Shown piece after piece: positions 20,317 to 29,115 of a DNA stretch of 64,000 bases (positions are counted from its first letter, which is position 1; every line of letters begins with the position of its first letter). Under the pieces are notes generated by a model, which worked only from the letters and a program-made list of their open reading frames with translations, ran no database searches and was not told the origin of the DNA. The DNA lies in assembly GCF_900095215.1 (NCBI RefSeq), contig NZ_LT606949.1:186001-250000 (forward strand), given 5' to 3'. A program made the position numbers and the translations under genes. Origin of the DNA: Polynucleobacter necessarius (GTDB lineage: Bacteria; Pseudomonadota; Gammaproteobacteria; Burkholderiales; Burkholderiaceae).

Positions 20317-21756
20317 CTATTCATCCATCCCATAGACGCTACCATCGCGTCCCAGTCCGGCTTGCTTGATTCCGCCAAAAGGAGCCACCTCATTGGAGAT
20401 GAGTCCGGTATTAACGCCAACCATGCCGTATTCTAGAGCTTCCGCCACTTTCCATACGCGACCGATATCACGACTCAAAAAGTATGATGCCAAGCCAAAT
20501 TGGCTGTTGTTCGCTAGCTTAATGACCTCTTCATCGCTTTCAACAGGAATGATGGGCGCTCCTGGACCAAAAGTCTCTTCGTAGGTGATGAGCATCTCGC
20601 TATTCACATTGGCCAAAATGGTGGGCTCGTAAAAGTTCTTGCATTCCACTGTTCGTTTGCCGCCAGAGACTAATGTCGCACCTTTGCCAAGAGCATCAGC
20701 TACATGCTTTTTCACTTTTTTCAGTGCAGCAGTTTCAATCAAAGGCCCCTGTGTAATGCCAGTCTGTATGCCGTCTCCAACCTTAATCACAGAGAGCGCT
20801 TTGGCAAACTTCTCTACAAAGACATCTTGCACTTTTTTGTGAACATAAAAGCGATTCGCGCAAACACAGGTTTGACCGGAGTTCCTAAATTTGGATTCCA
20901 TGGCACCACTAACTGCCGCATCAATATCGGCGTCCTCAAACACGATAAATGGTGCATGCCCACCTAGCTCTAGGGCAAGCTTTTTAACAGTGGGAGTACA
21001 TTGCTCCATCAGAATGCGTCCGACTTCTGTCGAGCCTGTAAAGGATAAGTGACGCACGGTAGGGGAGGCACACAGGGTTTTGCCAATCGCGATAGATTGA
21101 TTTGCATCGGCAGTCACAATATTGATCACCCCATCGGGAATACCAGCACGCTTCGCAAGCTCTGCTAAAGCTAATGCGGATAAAGGAGTCAGCTCCGCTG
21201 GTTGAATCACAATCGTACAGCCCGCCGTCAATGCCGGCGCAATTTTGCGGGTGATCATAGCAATCGGAAAATTCCATGGGGTAATGGTTACGCAAACATC
21301 TATCGGTTGCTTTACTACCATCAGACGCTTGTCACTCCATGTGATGCCAAGAATCGAACCTTCAACTCGCTTCGCTTCTTCAGCAAACCACTCGACAAAA
21401 GAGGTGCCATAAACTACTTCACCAGCGGCTTCAGCCAGAGGCTTGCCTTGCTCCAGCGTCATGAGCTTTGCTAGATCTTGCGTATTTTCAAGAATCAGGT
21501 CAAACCATTTGCGCATGATTTGCGCGCGCTCTTTGGCGAGTTTGCTGCGCCAAGCTGGCAAGGCTTTTTCTGCGGCAGTGATCGCTAGTTCAGCATCTTG
21601 CGTTCCCAGATTAGCAACATTGGCGATCATTTCATCGGTAGCAGGGTTATTTACTAAAAAAGTATTTTTAGATTGAATCCAGTTGCCATTGATAAATGCC
21701 TCTTCTTTAAAAAGGCTATGGTCTTTGAGGAGGCTACGGATATCTACGGTTTGCAT
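20317..21756 (-). CDS. gabD: Succinate-semialdehyde dehydrogenase, truncated by ten residues
   Basis: Aldehyde dehydrogenase that oxidises succinate semialdehyde to succinate in GABA degradation. Catalytic glutamate lies in LELGGHAP near residue 264 and the nucleophile in NSGQTCVCANR near 298; FTGSTEVGR and PWNFPIAM are also present. The frame ends at TAG (20317-20319) after YGMDE. Reading on gives ten residues, LEMKYVCVGL, and a natural TAA at 20284-20286, which is the normal GabD C-terminus. That tail takes part in the dimer contact in this family, so the enzyme may be weakened or lost. Upstream of the start, TTCCTTTGG supplies a ribosome site on the reverse strand. Confidence 0.85.
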   Translation of the reverse strand: MQTVDIRSLLKDHSLFKEEAFINGNWIQSKNTFLVNNPATDEMIANVANLGTQDAELAITAAEKALPAWRSKLAKERAQIMRKWFDLILENTQDLAKLMTLEQGKPLAEAAGEVVYGTSFVEWFAEEAKRVEGSILGITWSDKRLMVVKQPIDVCVTITPWNFPIAMITRKIAPALTAGCTIVIQPAELTPLSALALAELAKRAGIPDGVINIVTADANQSIAIGKTLCASPTVRHLSFTGSTEVGRILMEQCTPTVKKLALELGGHAPFIVFEDADIDAAVSGAMESKFRNSGQTCVCANRFYVHKKVQDVFVEKFAKALSVIKVGDGIQTGITQGPLIETAALKKVKKHVADALGKGATLVSGGKRTVECKNFYEPTILANVNSEMLITYEETFGPGAPIIPVESDEEVIKLANNSQFGLASYFLSRDIGRVWKVAEALEYGMVGVNTGLISNEVAPFGGIKQAGLGRDGSVYGMDE

Positions 21757-21803
21757 ATTAATTCCTTTGGAATATATGCAGATGATGTTCTCTCCTTCTA
21801 AGC

Positions 21804-21835
21804 AAAAAGCCTTCAGGCTTTAAGGTCTGAAGGCT
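21804..21835 (-). terminator. Rho-independent terminator after nusB
   Basis: A nine-base stem (AGCCTTCAG at 21808-21816 with CTGAAGGCT at 21827-21835) is followed on the reverse strand by a run of five T. It lies 26 bases past the nusB stop and would end the ribBA-ribH-nusB transcript. Confidence 0.75.
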
Positions 21836-21860
21836 GATGTTTCTTGCTAATGATTTAGGG

Positions 21861-22373
21861 CTATTGGCCTGCTCTAGTCTCGGCAGTTCGCAGTTTCTGG
21901 GCGAGTAGATCTAAGACGCCATTTACATATTTATGACCATCTGTGCCGCCAAAGGTTTTAGCAAGCTCAACTGCTTCGTTAATGGCCACCCTATACGGTA
22001 CAGAGAGATCGGCGGCTAGTTCATAGGCGCCAATTAAGAGGGCCGCATGTTCTACAGGCGATAGTTCATTCATCGGGCGATCTAGCGCGGGGGTAATGAT
22101 GGCTTCTAACTCATCAGTACGCGCTAAAACACCGTCAAAGATTCCTTTAAAAAGATCAAGTTGGCAACGACGAAATGCAGGGTCTTCTGACAGCTGTTTG
22201 GCAATAGCAGCCCCATTGGGGATGCTGCCAGCACGACGCATGACTAGGCTTTGATAAACGCCTTGAAGGGCGTATTCACGAGCACGACGACGCGGCGTTA
22301 AGGAACGCTTCGCGGGAGCTTTCGCATCTTTGGCTGCTACTAGATTTTCTGTATTCGGAAGAGATTTAGGCAT
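21861..22373 (-). CDS. nusB: Transcription antitermination factor NusB
   Basis: All-helical RNA-binding protein that joins NusE at boxA of rRNA operons. SLTPRRRAREYALQGVYQ near residue 25 and VPYRVAINEAVELAKTFGGTDGHKYVNGVLD near the end are the two family signatures. 170 residues, with a basic N-terminal extension. Four bases separate it from ribH upstream, the common proteobacterial arrangement. Confidence 0.96.
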   Translation of the reverse strand: MPKSLPNTENLVAAKDAKAPAKRSLTPRRRAREYALQGVYQSLVMRRAGSIPNGAAIAKQLSEDPAFRRCQLDLFKGIFDGVLARTDELEAIITPALDRPMNELSPVEHAALLIGAYELAADLSVPYRVAINEAVELAKTFGGTDGHKYVNGVLDLLAQKLRTAETRAGQ

Positions 22374-22377
22374 TCAA

Positions 22378-22890
22378 TTACTCTTCACTCGAATTAATTT
22401 CGATATCGATATCGGGAGCTAAAGCGAGAGCTAGGTTGGCCATTTCGACTACAGCTTGTGCGCACTCAGCACCTTTAACCTCTACACGCGCAAGAGCTTG
22501 TTCATCGGTATCGCAAGTGAGTACGCCATTGGCGATTGGTAATCCAGAATCGATTGAGATACGGGTAATTCCGGCGGCAGTCTCATTGGAGACCAATTCA
22601 AAATGATAGGTCTCGCCGCGAATGACCGCACCGAGCGCTACCAAACCATCAAACTCACCAGTCTCCGCCATTTTTTGCAGGGCAAATGGAATGTCCAATG
22701 CGCCTGGCACTGTAACGAGTTTGATATCGGATTGATTTACGCCGAGTGAAATGAGCTTATTGATACAAGCATTGGTTAAGGCAACGCAATGGTCTTCGTT
22801 GAAGCGCGCTTGCACTACGCCAATGCGCAGGTCTTGCCCATTTAAATCGACCTCTAATACGCCTACAAATTCATTGGTGGAATCGGTCAT
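22378..22890 (-). CDS. ribH: 6,7-dimethyl-8-ribityllumazine synthase
   Basis: Penultimate enzyme of riboflavin synthesis; condenses the pyrimidine from RibD with the four-carbon unit from RibB. Motifs ARFNEDHC near 29, [12 protein letters not shown] near 61, [14 protein letters not shown] near 85 with the catalytic histidine, and [11 protein letters not shown] are intact. 170 residues. It lies between ribBA and nusB in one operon. Confidence 0.96.
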   Translation of the reverse strand: MTDSTNEFVGVLEVDLNGQDLRIGVVQARFNEDHCVALTNACINKLISLGVNQSDIKLVTVPGALDIPFALQKMAETGEFDGLVALGAVIRGETYHFELVSNETAAGITRISIDSGLPIANGVLTCDTDEQALARVEVKGAECAQAVVEMANLALALAPDIDIEINSSEE

Positions 22891-22904
22891 GATGCTTTTC
22901 TTAA

Positions 22905-24035
22905 TTAAGGGTTAAATGGGGTGTAGCCTGTTACCTCAAGCTTGTAACCCGCAAGGCTTGGCACAGGGCTTGGATTGGCTAGGAGGCGCATTTTTCCTAC
23001 GCCAATATCTTTCAAAATTTGCGCGCCGATACCATAGCTTCTGAAATCAGTTTTTCGCGCTAATGGCTTTTGCTCGGCATCATGAGCAAGATTGAGTTTG
23101 TGAAATTGGGCAAGCCAATCGCTATCGTTGGGCGCTGCGATGCCAGAGGCGTTCAGGAGAACTACAACGCCGGCAGGCGCAGCTGCAATTTGCTCTAACG
23201 CTTTAGCCAGGGGCCAAGAGTGAGTACTGATATCGGAATCTAGGAAATCTAATACGGTCACGGGCGCATGCACGCGAACCAGCGTTTCTTGGGCTTCAGA
23301 AAGTTTGCCATGTACCAAAGCGAGATGTACACAGGAGCGGGGAGTATCGCGATAAATAATGCCTTGGAATTTCCCCCAAGGAGTAACAAATTCTCTGGCA
23401 CCTTCGCGAACCACAATACTTTCGTGTTGACTGCGATATTGAATCAGATCGGCAATGCTGCCGATCTTTAATTGATGATCTTTAGCAAATTCCAATAAAT
23501 CAGGAAGGCGAGCCATGCTGCCATCGTCTTTCATAATTTCGCAAATGACTGAGGTAGGCGAACAGCCAGCTATTTCTGCCAGATCGCAGCCTGCTTCAGT
23601 GTGGCCTGAGCGAATCAGTACGCCGCCAGGTTGAGCCATCAACGGAAAAATATGACCAGGCTGAACTAGATCGCTAGGCTTTGCATTGGGTGCGACTGCG
23701 GTTTGAATGGTGAGCGCACGATCTGCCGCGGAAATGCCAGTAGTTACACCTGTCGCCGCTTCAATAGAAGCCGTGAAATTCGTAGCCATAGAAGTGCCGT
23801 TGTCTATCACCATTAATGGCAAGTTGAGTTGTTGGCAACGCTCACGAGTGAGGGTTAAACAAATTAATCCACGACCATGTTTAGCCATGAAATTCACCGC
23901 TTCGGCAGTCACATGGTCTGCAGCCAGCACCACATCACCCTCGTTTTCACGATCTTCTTCGTCAACAAGGATCACCATTTGGCCGGCACGCATGTCGGCA
24001 ATGATTTCTTCAGTGGAGGCTAGGGTATTTGGCAT
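22905..24035 (-). CDS. ribB: 3,4-dihydroxy-2-butanone-4-phosphate synthase with degenerate RibA domain
   Basis: The N-terminal domain (about residues 1-205) is a complete DHBP synthase: [35 protein letters not shown] and the late acidic residues are present. The C-terminal domain resembles GTP cyclohydrolase II, but the zinc-cysteine motif that normally follows VRVH is absent; the stretch reads [15 protein letters not shown]. So the second activity is probably missing, as known for RibBX-type proteins of many proteobacteria, and a separate RibA should exist elsewhere. 376 residues, first gene of the ribB-ribH-nusB operon. I saw no FMN riboswitch pattern upstream. Confidence 0.9.
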   Translation of the reverse strand: MPNTLASTEEIIADMRAGQMVILVDEEDRENEGDVVLAADHVTAEAVNFMAKHGRGLICLTLTRERCQQLNLPLMVIDNGTSMATNFTASIEAATGVTTGISAADRALTIQTAVAPNAKPSDLVQPGHIFPLMAQPGGVLIRSGHTEAGCDLAEIAGCSPTSVICEIMKDDGSMARLPDLLEFAKDHQLKIGSIADLIQYRSQHESIVVREGAREFVTPWGKFQGIIYRDTPRSCVHLALVHGKLSEAQETLVRVHAPVTVLDFLDSDISTHSWPLAKALEQIAAAPAGVVVLLNASGIAAPNDSDWLAQFHKLNLAHDAEQKPLARKTDFRSYGIGAQILKDIGVGKMRLLANPSPVPSLAGYKLEVTGYTPFNP

Positions 24036-24157
24036 AGCCCTCTATTTTAAGCTCAGGCTAGGGTTACCGTGAGGTTTCACAGCAATATATTGCCTTTCTG
24101 ACGGTAAGAGCCTGGCAAGACTGTTTTATCTGGTCTATACCCCTTTGAAAATGGCTT

Positions 24158-24310
24158 ATGACTATTCAAGGCTGGGATTACCAACGAGGTGGGGGCGCTC
24201 CGCCAAACGGCTTTATTTTGCTTGAGGTGTTGGTGGCAATGAGTCTCATTATGGGCGCCTGGATGGTCTCCGCCCATACTTATCCCATGCTTATCAGAAG
24301 TTGGCTTTAA
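24158..24310 (+). pseudogene. PilV-like minor pilin, N-terminal remnant
   Basis: A 50-residue ORF with the prepilin signature NGFILLEVLVAMSL: a glycine before a hydrophobic helix with glutamate at position +5. It stops at 24308-24310 after LIRSWL, whereas PilV-like proteins run to about 150 residues. The next 110 bases hold no continuation I can follow in one frame. Together with the following three ORFs it makes a decayed minor-pilin cluster. Confidence 0.65.
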
Positions 24311-24421
24311 TCCTAGGTCAACAAGAAGGTAAAAGATCTGAATGCAGAAAGGAAATAGACGCACATGAAATTGCAATCCATACCGAGGCTATTGCGTCTC
24401 ATGCAACTAAGAGTGTGAAGC

Positions 24422-25013
24422 ATGAGTCTACTCGAGTGCCTAGTCGGAATCACGCTGTACGCTCTTCTATTAAATCCCCTGCTAAAAGCAAGCGCTCAAT
24501 TGGAAAAGAAACAAATGGAATATGAAAAAACTCAATCTTTGATCTCAGAGGCGGACCGCGCTTTTGAGTTGATGGGGCGCGCGATTCGCATGGCAGGCTA
24601 TCAAAATATCAAAACATACCAATTCACCTAATAAAGTGAAAGCCGATACCTCATTATGGTTTATTCAAGTAAACAAAAAAGTGGGATACCGAGGGTCGGA
24701 TGCATTCAATGTTCAGCATGCGCTATCGGATGGCATTGACTTTGATTGCATTAGCAATATTCTGAGTAAAGATCGAACCAGAAAAGATTTAGCGTTCCAA
24801 GGTTTTATTGTTGAGCGACAAGCTCGAATTACCAAAGGCGCTAAAGCCAATGTGGGCTTGCTGATCTGTCAGTCACTTGATAGCCAAGGAAGGGTGCAAA
24901 GCACTACCCTCATGAATGATGTGAATTACTTTGCTATTGAGAGGCTTGACGCGATGCAAGCTAATAGCAGCAAGAGCTACAGAGATGATCAAGGCAAAAA
25001 CTATATCGCTTAA
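24422..25013 (+). pseudogene. PilW-like minor pilin, frameshifted
   Basis: The first segment begins MSLLECLVGITLYALLLNP, the class III pilin helix with glutamate, and continues to AGYQNIKTYQFT, the RxAGYQN region seen after the helix in PilW-like proteins. It terminates at 24631. The next frame continues at about 24636 with KVKADTSLWFIQ and GSDAFNVQHALSDGIDFDC to the stop at 25013. So one frameshift near 24630 splits an otherwise readable gene. The native start is uncertain because the leader peptide with the prepilin cleavage glycine is not clearly in frame. Confidence 0.7.
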
Positions 25014-25413
25014 GTCTCCAAATGACCGATGGGGCTGGACTTCAAGTCAATCTGAAGCGGACTTTTTCGACCAGGAATTTACCTTGATATTGGCTTGGGT
25101 CATTTCTTTATTGCTACTGTGTGCTTCTCTGATTATCTACATAGAGCGCTTAGGAGCATTACGTATTGTCGAGATCAATACCATGGTCGAATCTCAGAAA
25201 AAATGGATTTCGGCAGAGAAGGCAGTTCAAGCTTGCGAGGAAAATATCACTGCGCTCTCACAAGCGCACAGCAGCCTTTGTTTTACCGAATCCCTTGGTA
25301 ATCAACGTTGGCTCATATCGAGCAAAGAAACACCAGGAATTCAAATCGGAGATCTTGTGGATGAAACAACAGGAATCGTTACGCGCATAAATTGGAGACA
25401 AATATTTGAATAA
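24985..25413 (+). CDS. PilX-like pilus assembly protein
   Basis: From ATG 24985 the 142-residue product has a long hydrophobic helix (FTLILAWVISLLLLCASLIIY near residues 32-52) and a polar C-terminal part with two cysteines, matching the layout of PilX-family minor pilin-like proteins. It overlaps the 3' end of the pilW remnant in another frame. No stop interrupts it, but it lacks functional partners in this cluster since pilV, pilW and fimT are broken. Assignment rests on position and topology rather than strong motifs. Confidence 0.5.
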   Translation: MIKAKTISLKSPNDRWGWTSSQSEADFFDQEFTLILAWVISLLLLCASLIIYIERLGALRIVEINTMVESQKKWISAEKAVQACEENITALSQAHSSLCFTESLGNQRWLISSKETPGIQIGDLVDETTGIVTRINWRQIFE

Positions 25414-25970
25414 CAAATGGCTCCCTCAGAAAGAAAAGGGTTCTACCTTATTGGAGTTAATGGCAGTAGTACTCATTATTGCCATTACTGCGACGATGAG
25501 CCTGCCGCTATTACAAGAACAAATTGCCGCTCGAGAAATGGATGCTGCTGCGCGCTGATTTATTGCATATGCCCACTTTGCTCGTCAGCAGGCTTTGCAT
25601 ACGGGTCAGTCCATGCAACTCACGCCTATCAATGATGGACTTTGGGAAGATGGTTGGCTTATTCAGAGTGGATGCATTGGCAAGAAGGTGAGCTCAAGTT
25701 GCCAGTCTAAAATTTGGCTTTTCCAAGGGAGGTACTGAGTCTATTTATTTTAAAGCTGGAGGCAGGCAATTTACTGACCCGCATTCTGGCAAAAGAGGCA
25801 TGTTGTTTAATGCCGCGGGGGCCGCCAAAACAGGTCAGGGCGGCTTTGTGGCGAATCGCCTGATTTTGGGCCATAAAAGAGCGTCACACCTAGAAAGGCA
25901 AATGATTTTGGGTAGTGGTGGGCGATGGCGTATCTGCGATTCCGCCAGAGATTCAAAGCGCTGTCATTGA
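25406..25970 (+). pseudogene. GspH/FimT-type pseudopilin, pseudogene
   Basis: A TTG at 25406 opens LNNKWLPQKEKGSTLLELMAVV, a prepilin leader with cleavage glycine and glutamate at +5. The frame meets TGA at 25556-25558 (after MDAAAR), then reads on as FIAYAHFARQQALHTGQSMQL, shifts near 25735 and ends with NRLILGHKRASHLERQ and GGRWRICDSARDS before TGA at 25968-25970. The last part is the usual GspH/FimT C-terminus. One nonsense codon and one frameshift. ribD starts 18 bases later. Confidence 0.85.
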
Positions 25971-25987
25971 ATGGTTTAATAGACTCC

Positions 25988-27103
25988 ATGTACAGCGCAC
26001 TTGACCACCAATTGATGGGCGAGGCTTTAGCCGAGGCTCAAAAATCACTCTACCTCTCCAACCCGAATCCCCGGGTGGGATGCGTTATTGCCAAAGATGG
26101 AAAAGTGATTGGGCGCGGCTTTACTCAAGCAGTTGGAAAAGCGCATGCAGAAGTGCAAGCCTTGGCAGACGCCAAAGTGTTAGGTCATGCTGTTGCTGGT
26201 TCAACCATCTATGTCACTTTAGAACCTTGTAGTCATACCGGTAGAACGCCTCCTTGTGTTGATGCCTTAATTGCCGCCAAACCAAGCAAAGTGATTGTGG
26301 CGATGTCTGATCCCAATCCACTTGTCGCTGGTAAGGGATTAGAAAAGCTGCGAGCTGCTAGTATTGAAGTGCAGTGCGGTTTACTCGAATCGGAAGCGCA
26401 ACAAATTAATCGTGGCTTTATTTCTAGAATGACGCGTAGTTTGCCATGGGTGCGCATGAAGATCGCCGCCAGCCTTGATGGAAAAACTGCCTTACCGGAT
26501 GGTCGCAGTCAATGGATTACTGGCCCACTTGCCAGAGCGGATGGCCACCATTGGCGCGCTCAAGCTTGCGCTATTGTCACCGGCGTTGGCACGGTGAAAG
26601 AGGACGATCCAACTCTCAATGTAAGAGAGGTCGAGACTCAGAGACAGACCGTAAGAATCATGATCGATTCCAAATTAGAAACGCCACCCACAGCGAAAAT
26701 GTTGCAAAACACAGAGCAGTCTGGTGTTTTGATCCTGTGCGCCGATTTGACTAATTTAGGGATGCAAGCAAAGGCAAAAGCATTTGAAGCGCGCGGTATC
26801 GAAGTGATTGCGATGGCGAATGCCTTTGGCAAGGTGGATTTACCAAGTCTATTTTCTTATTTCGCTAAAGAGCGTGAGATGAATGAACTCCACATCGAAG
26901 CGGGTTTTAAGCTCAATGGTTCGATGTTGAGAGAAGATTGTGTGGATGAGTTATTGCTCTACTACGCACCATTCTTAATGGGTGATGGTATTGGTATGGC
27001 AAACGTTGGTCTCTTAAATGATTTAAGCCAACGCCAGCACTGGCAGATGATCGATCAAGCTGTTTTTGGCCCTGATCTGCGCCTACGTTTAATTAAGAAC
27101 TAA
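25988..27103 (+). CDS. ribD: Bifunctional riboflavin deaminase/reductase
   Basis: Deaminates and reduces the pyrimidine intermediate of riboflavin synthesis. The N-terminal deaminase zinc site is HAEVQAL near residue 52 with PCSHTGRTPPC near 80; the C-terminal reductase has MKIAASLDGKTALPDG and ITGPLARADGHHWRA. 371 residues from ATG 25988, which I favour over the earlier ATG at 25925 because that lies within the fimT remnant. Intact. ribE follows nine bases after its stop. Confidence 0.94.
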   Translation: MYSALDHQLMGEALAEAQKSLYLSNPNPRVGCVIAKDGKVIGRGFTQAVGKAHAEVQALADAKVLGHAVAGSTIYVTLEPCSHTGRTPPCVDALIAAKPSKVIVAMSDPNPLVAGKGLEKLRAASIEVQCGLLESEAQQINRGFISRMTRSLPWVRMKIAASLDGKTALPDGRSQWITGPLARADGHHWRAQACAIVTGVGTVKEDDPTLNVREVETQRQTVRIMIDSKLETPPTAKMLQNTEQSGVLILCADLTNLGMQAKAKAFEARGIEVIAMANAFGKVDLPSLFSYFAKEREMNELHIEAGFKLNGSMLREDCVDELLLYYAPFLMGDGIGMANVGLLNDLSQRQHWQMIDQAVFGPDLRLRLIKN

Positions 27104-27112
27104 AATTACCAC

Positions 27113-27730
27113 ATGTTTACAGGAATCATCACTGCTGTCGGTCAAATTAAAAGCGCTCAAGCCAGAGGGGATGGCTTTCATCTTCTGGTGGAGGTTCCAG
27201 CAGGCTATTTGGACGATGTCGCTTTGGGCGATAGTATTGCCATTTAGGGTGCGTGTATGACCGCTACCCAATTAAATAGCAATTCTTTTGCTTTGGATAT
27301 TTCTCGCGAATCGCTTAATAAAACGGTAGGTCTGGATAAAGTAGGCCCAGTCAATCTAGAGAAAGCGATGCGTCTCAATGATCGCCTAGGTGGACATTTG
27401 GTCAGCGGTCACGTTGACGAAGTGGGGCAAGTAGCCCACTTTGCCGAAGTAGCGCATGATACCTATGGATCTTGGCTTTTACGAATCGAAGCGCCAAAAG
27501 AGTTGGCGCAATACCTGGCTTATAAGGGATTCATTGTGGTCAATGGAGTGTCGCTTACTGTTAATAAGACAGAAGATACGGCAAACGCCCGCATTATTGA
27601 TATCAACTTAATTCCTCACACCTTGCAAAGTACTACCCTAGGTAAGCTTGTGCAAGGTGATGCAGTGAATCTTGAAGTGGATCTGATTGCGCGCTACGTA
27701 GCTCGCATGCTTGAGACGCAAGCAAAATAA
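27113..27730 (+). pseudogene. ribE: Riboflavin synthase alpha chain, pseudogene
   Basis: The last step of riboflavin synthesis, dismutation of 6,7-dimethyl-8-ribityllumazine. The frame starts MFTGIITAVGQI at 27113 and runs to 27730 with no frameshift, 206 codons, but codon 45 is TAG (27245-27247) where homologues have glutamine in DSIAIQGACMT. An ATG at 27257 could restart translation and give 157 residues with the C-terminal barrel and the LGGHLVSGHVDE motif, but not the first half of the N-terminal barrel that family members need. Inference: probably inactive, unless the stop is read through. Confidence 0.88.
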
Positions 27731-27744
27731 GATCTACATCCGCT

Positions 27745-27984
27745 TTAAATTTTTTTTACCATTTTAGTTTTGCCACTTTTATGATCTTTGATGGTTTGAA
27801 CAAGCAAGGCATCGTCAATTAAATCCAGCAACGTTTCGTAAGCTTTAATTGATAAGAGATAGGCTATTGGCTTATTGCGACTTAAGATGATCGTAGGTTA
27901 ATTATCGGATAGCGGTATGAGCATACCTGGATTGCGTCTTAATTCAGTTAGCTTGACAATGGCGTTGCGGTGAATTTTGGACAT
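27745..27984 (-). pseudogene. Phd/YefM-type antitoxin, nonsense remnant
   Basis: An 80-codon frame reads MSKIHRNAIVKLTELRRNPG, then hits TAA at codon 29, then PTIILSRNKPIAYLLSIKAYETLLDLIDD, ending MVKKI. The pattern (short DNA-binding start, helix, IxxxNKPxAYL, YE) matches Phd/YefM/StbD antitoxins. The stop probably replaced a glutamine. No partner toxin ORF lies downstream on this strand; ribE ends 14 bases away on the other strand. Short and degenerate, so moderate confidence. Confidence 0.65.
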
Positions 27985-28140
27985 ATAAGAGGATTGATAT
28001 AAACCGAAATCATGGCTTAAAAGCGATAGTAAAGCCTTTGCTTGACCTTGTTAAATCAGTGGTTTTAATTCTTTCTGTAGTATTGACGGCTAAACAGCAA
28101 ATGAGTGAAGTGGTATTCAAATATTGCCATTGGGACAAAC

Positions 28141-28308
28141 ATGCAAGAACTAAAGCTACTTTTGAATGAAGTTGAGTATGAGGCTGCAATGGCAGAGGTG
28201 GTTAAGTTCTTTGAACTTGAGCCAAAAGCAGGTAGTTCAGATGCCGATAGATTCCAATCTTTGCTGAAATTAATAGATGCTTACGAATCTAAAAACTACC
28301 CAATTTGA
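28141..28308 (+). pseudogene. HigA-like antitoxin, N-terminal fragment
   Basis: Fifty-five residues, MQELKLLLNEVEYEAAMAEV followed by FFELEPKAGSSDADRF and LIDAYESKNYPI, match the N-terminal half of HigA antitoxins, which continue with a helix-turn-helix domain. Here TGA follows NYPI and 36 bases later the 3' end of the opposing queC remnant begins, so the DNA-binding half is gone. A few bases upstream could be a relic of the higB toxin but I cannot read it convincingly. Confidence 0.6.
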
Positions 28309-28344
28309 TTCATGCAGCGTTTGTCTGTGAGTCTAATGATTGAA

Positions 28345-29092
28345 TCAATTATTTATTTTTTGGTAACGAGTAGGATCGCTCACATTAGCTTGTTCAAAGC
28401 CAAGCCTGCCTTAAACGGCAAGATTCACATTCACCGCAGGCTTCACCCAAATCATTTGCTTGGTAGCCAGACACTGTTTGTGAATAGTCCACACTCATAG
28501 TGCTGCCTAGTTGAATGATTTGCGCTTTGGTAAGGCTGATGATGGGCGAATGCATCCTAAAGCGGTTCTCATCATTGATTGCTTCAACGCCGGCCTTAGT
28601 GGCTCAGTTCGCCATGCGTTCGAAAGAGGCGACATATTCAGGTCTGCAGTCTGGGTAGCCTGAGTAATCTACTGAGTTAGCTCCATCAAAAATATCTAGG
28701 CCGCCGAGAGACTCCGCACAACCCAATGCGAGTGACAGCAAAATCGTATTACGTGCAGGCACATAAGTGACGGGGATTTCTTGATCTTTTCCTGGGGTGG
28801 TGGGTACTGCAATGTTGGAGTCAGTCAAAACAGAACCACCAAAACGAGTGAGATCTAAATTCACTACTTCATGGCGCGCCACCCCAATTTGCTTGGCGAT
28901 ATGTTTTGCAGCAGTCAATTCTGAGGAGTGACGTTGCCCATAACCTACGGAGAGGGCATAAGGTGTATATCCCAGATCCTTGGCTAAAGCCAATACGGTC
29001 GCGGAGTCCAAGCCGCAAGAAAACAAGATTACCGCAGGGGTGCCAGGCTGGCGGGGCGCCAGCGATGCAAAGGCAGCAGAGAGCTTAGACAT
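28345..29092 (-). pseudogene. queC: 7-cyano-7-deazaguanine synthase, pseudogene
   Basis: Makes preQ0, the precursor of queuosine in tRNA. The N-terminal ATP pyrophosphatase P-loop [15 protein letters not shown] (SGGxDS in homologues), [15 protein letters not shown] and the zinc-cysteine cluster [10 protein letters not shown] are recognisable. TGA at codon 163 (28604-28606) interrupts FERMAN-ATKAGVE, and a one-base insertion near 28403 displaces the C-terminus (expected [12 protein letters not shown]). Note the first P-loop residue is cysteine in place of glycine. Two independent lesions, so not functional. Confidence 0.88.
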
Positions 29093-29115
29093 GAGTGGGG
29101 GTAAAGAAAGAAGTG

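Noticed and set aside
24036-24157. Possible FMN riboswitch before ribB
   Set aside because: No match to the conserved RFN element core in the sequence upstream of the ribB start.
28000-28140. HigB toxin relic before the HigA fragment
   Set aside because: A few residues could be forced to fit a HigB C-terminus, but no frame shows the family pattern clearly.
28312-28500. Forward ORF of 62 residues after the HigA fragment
   Set aside because: It is antisense to the readable 3' end of the queC pseudogene and has no protein-like motifs.
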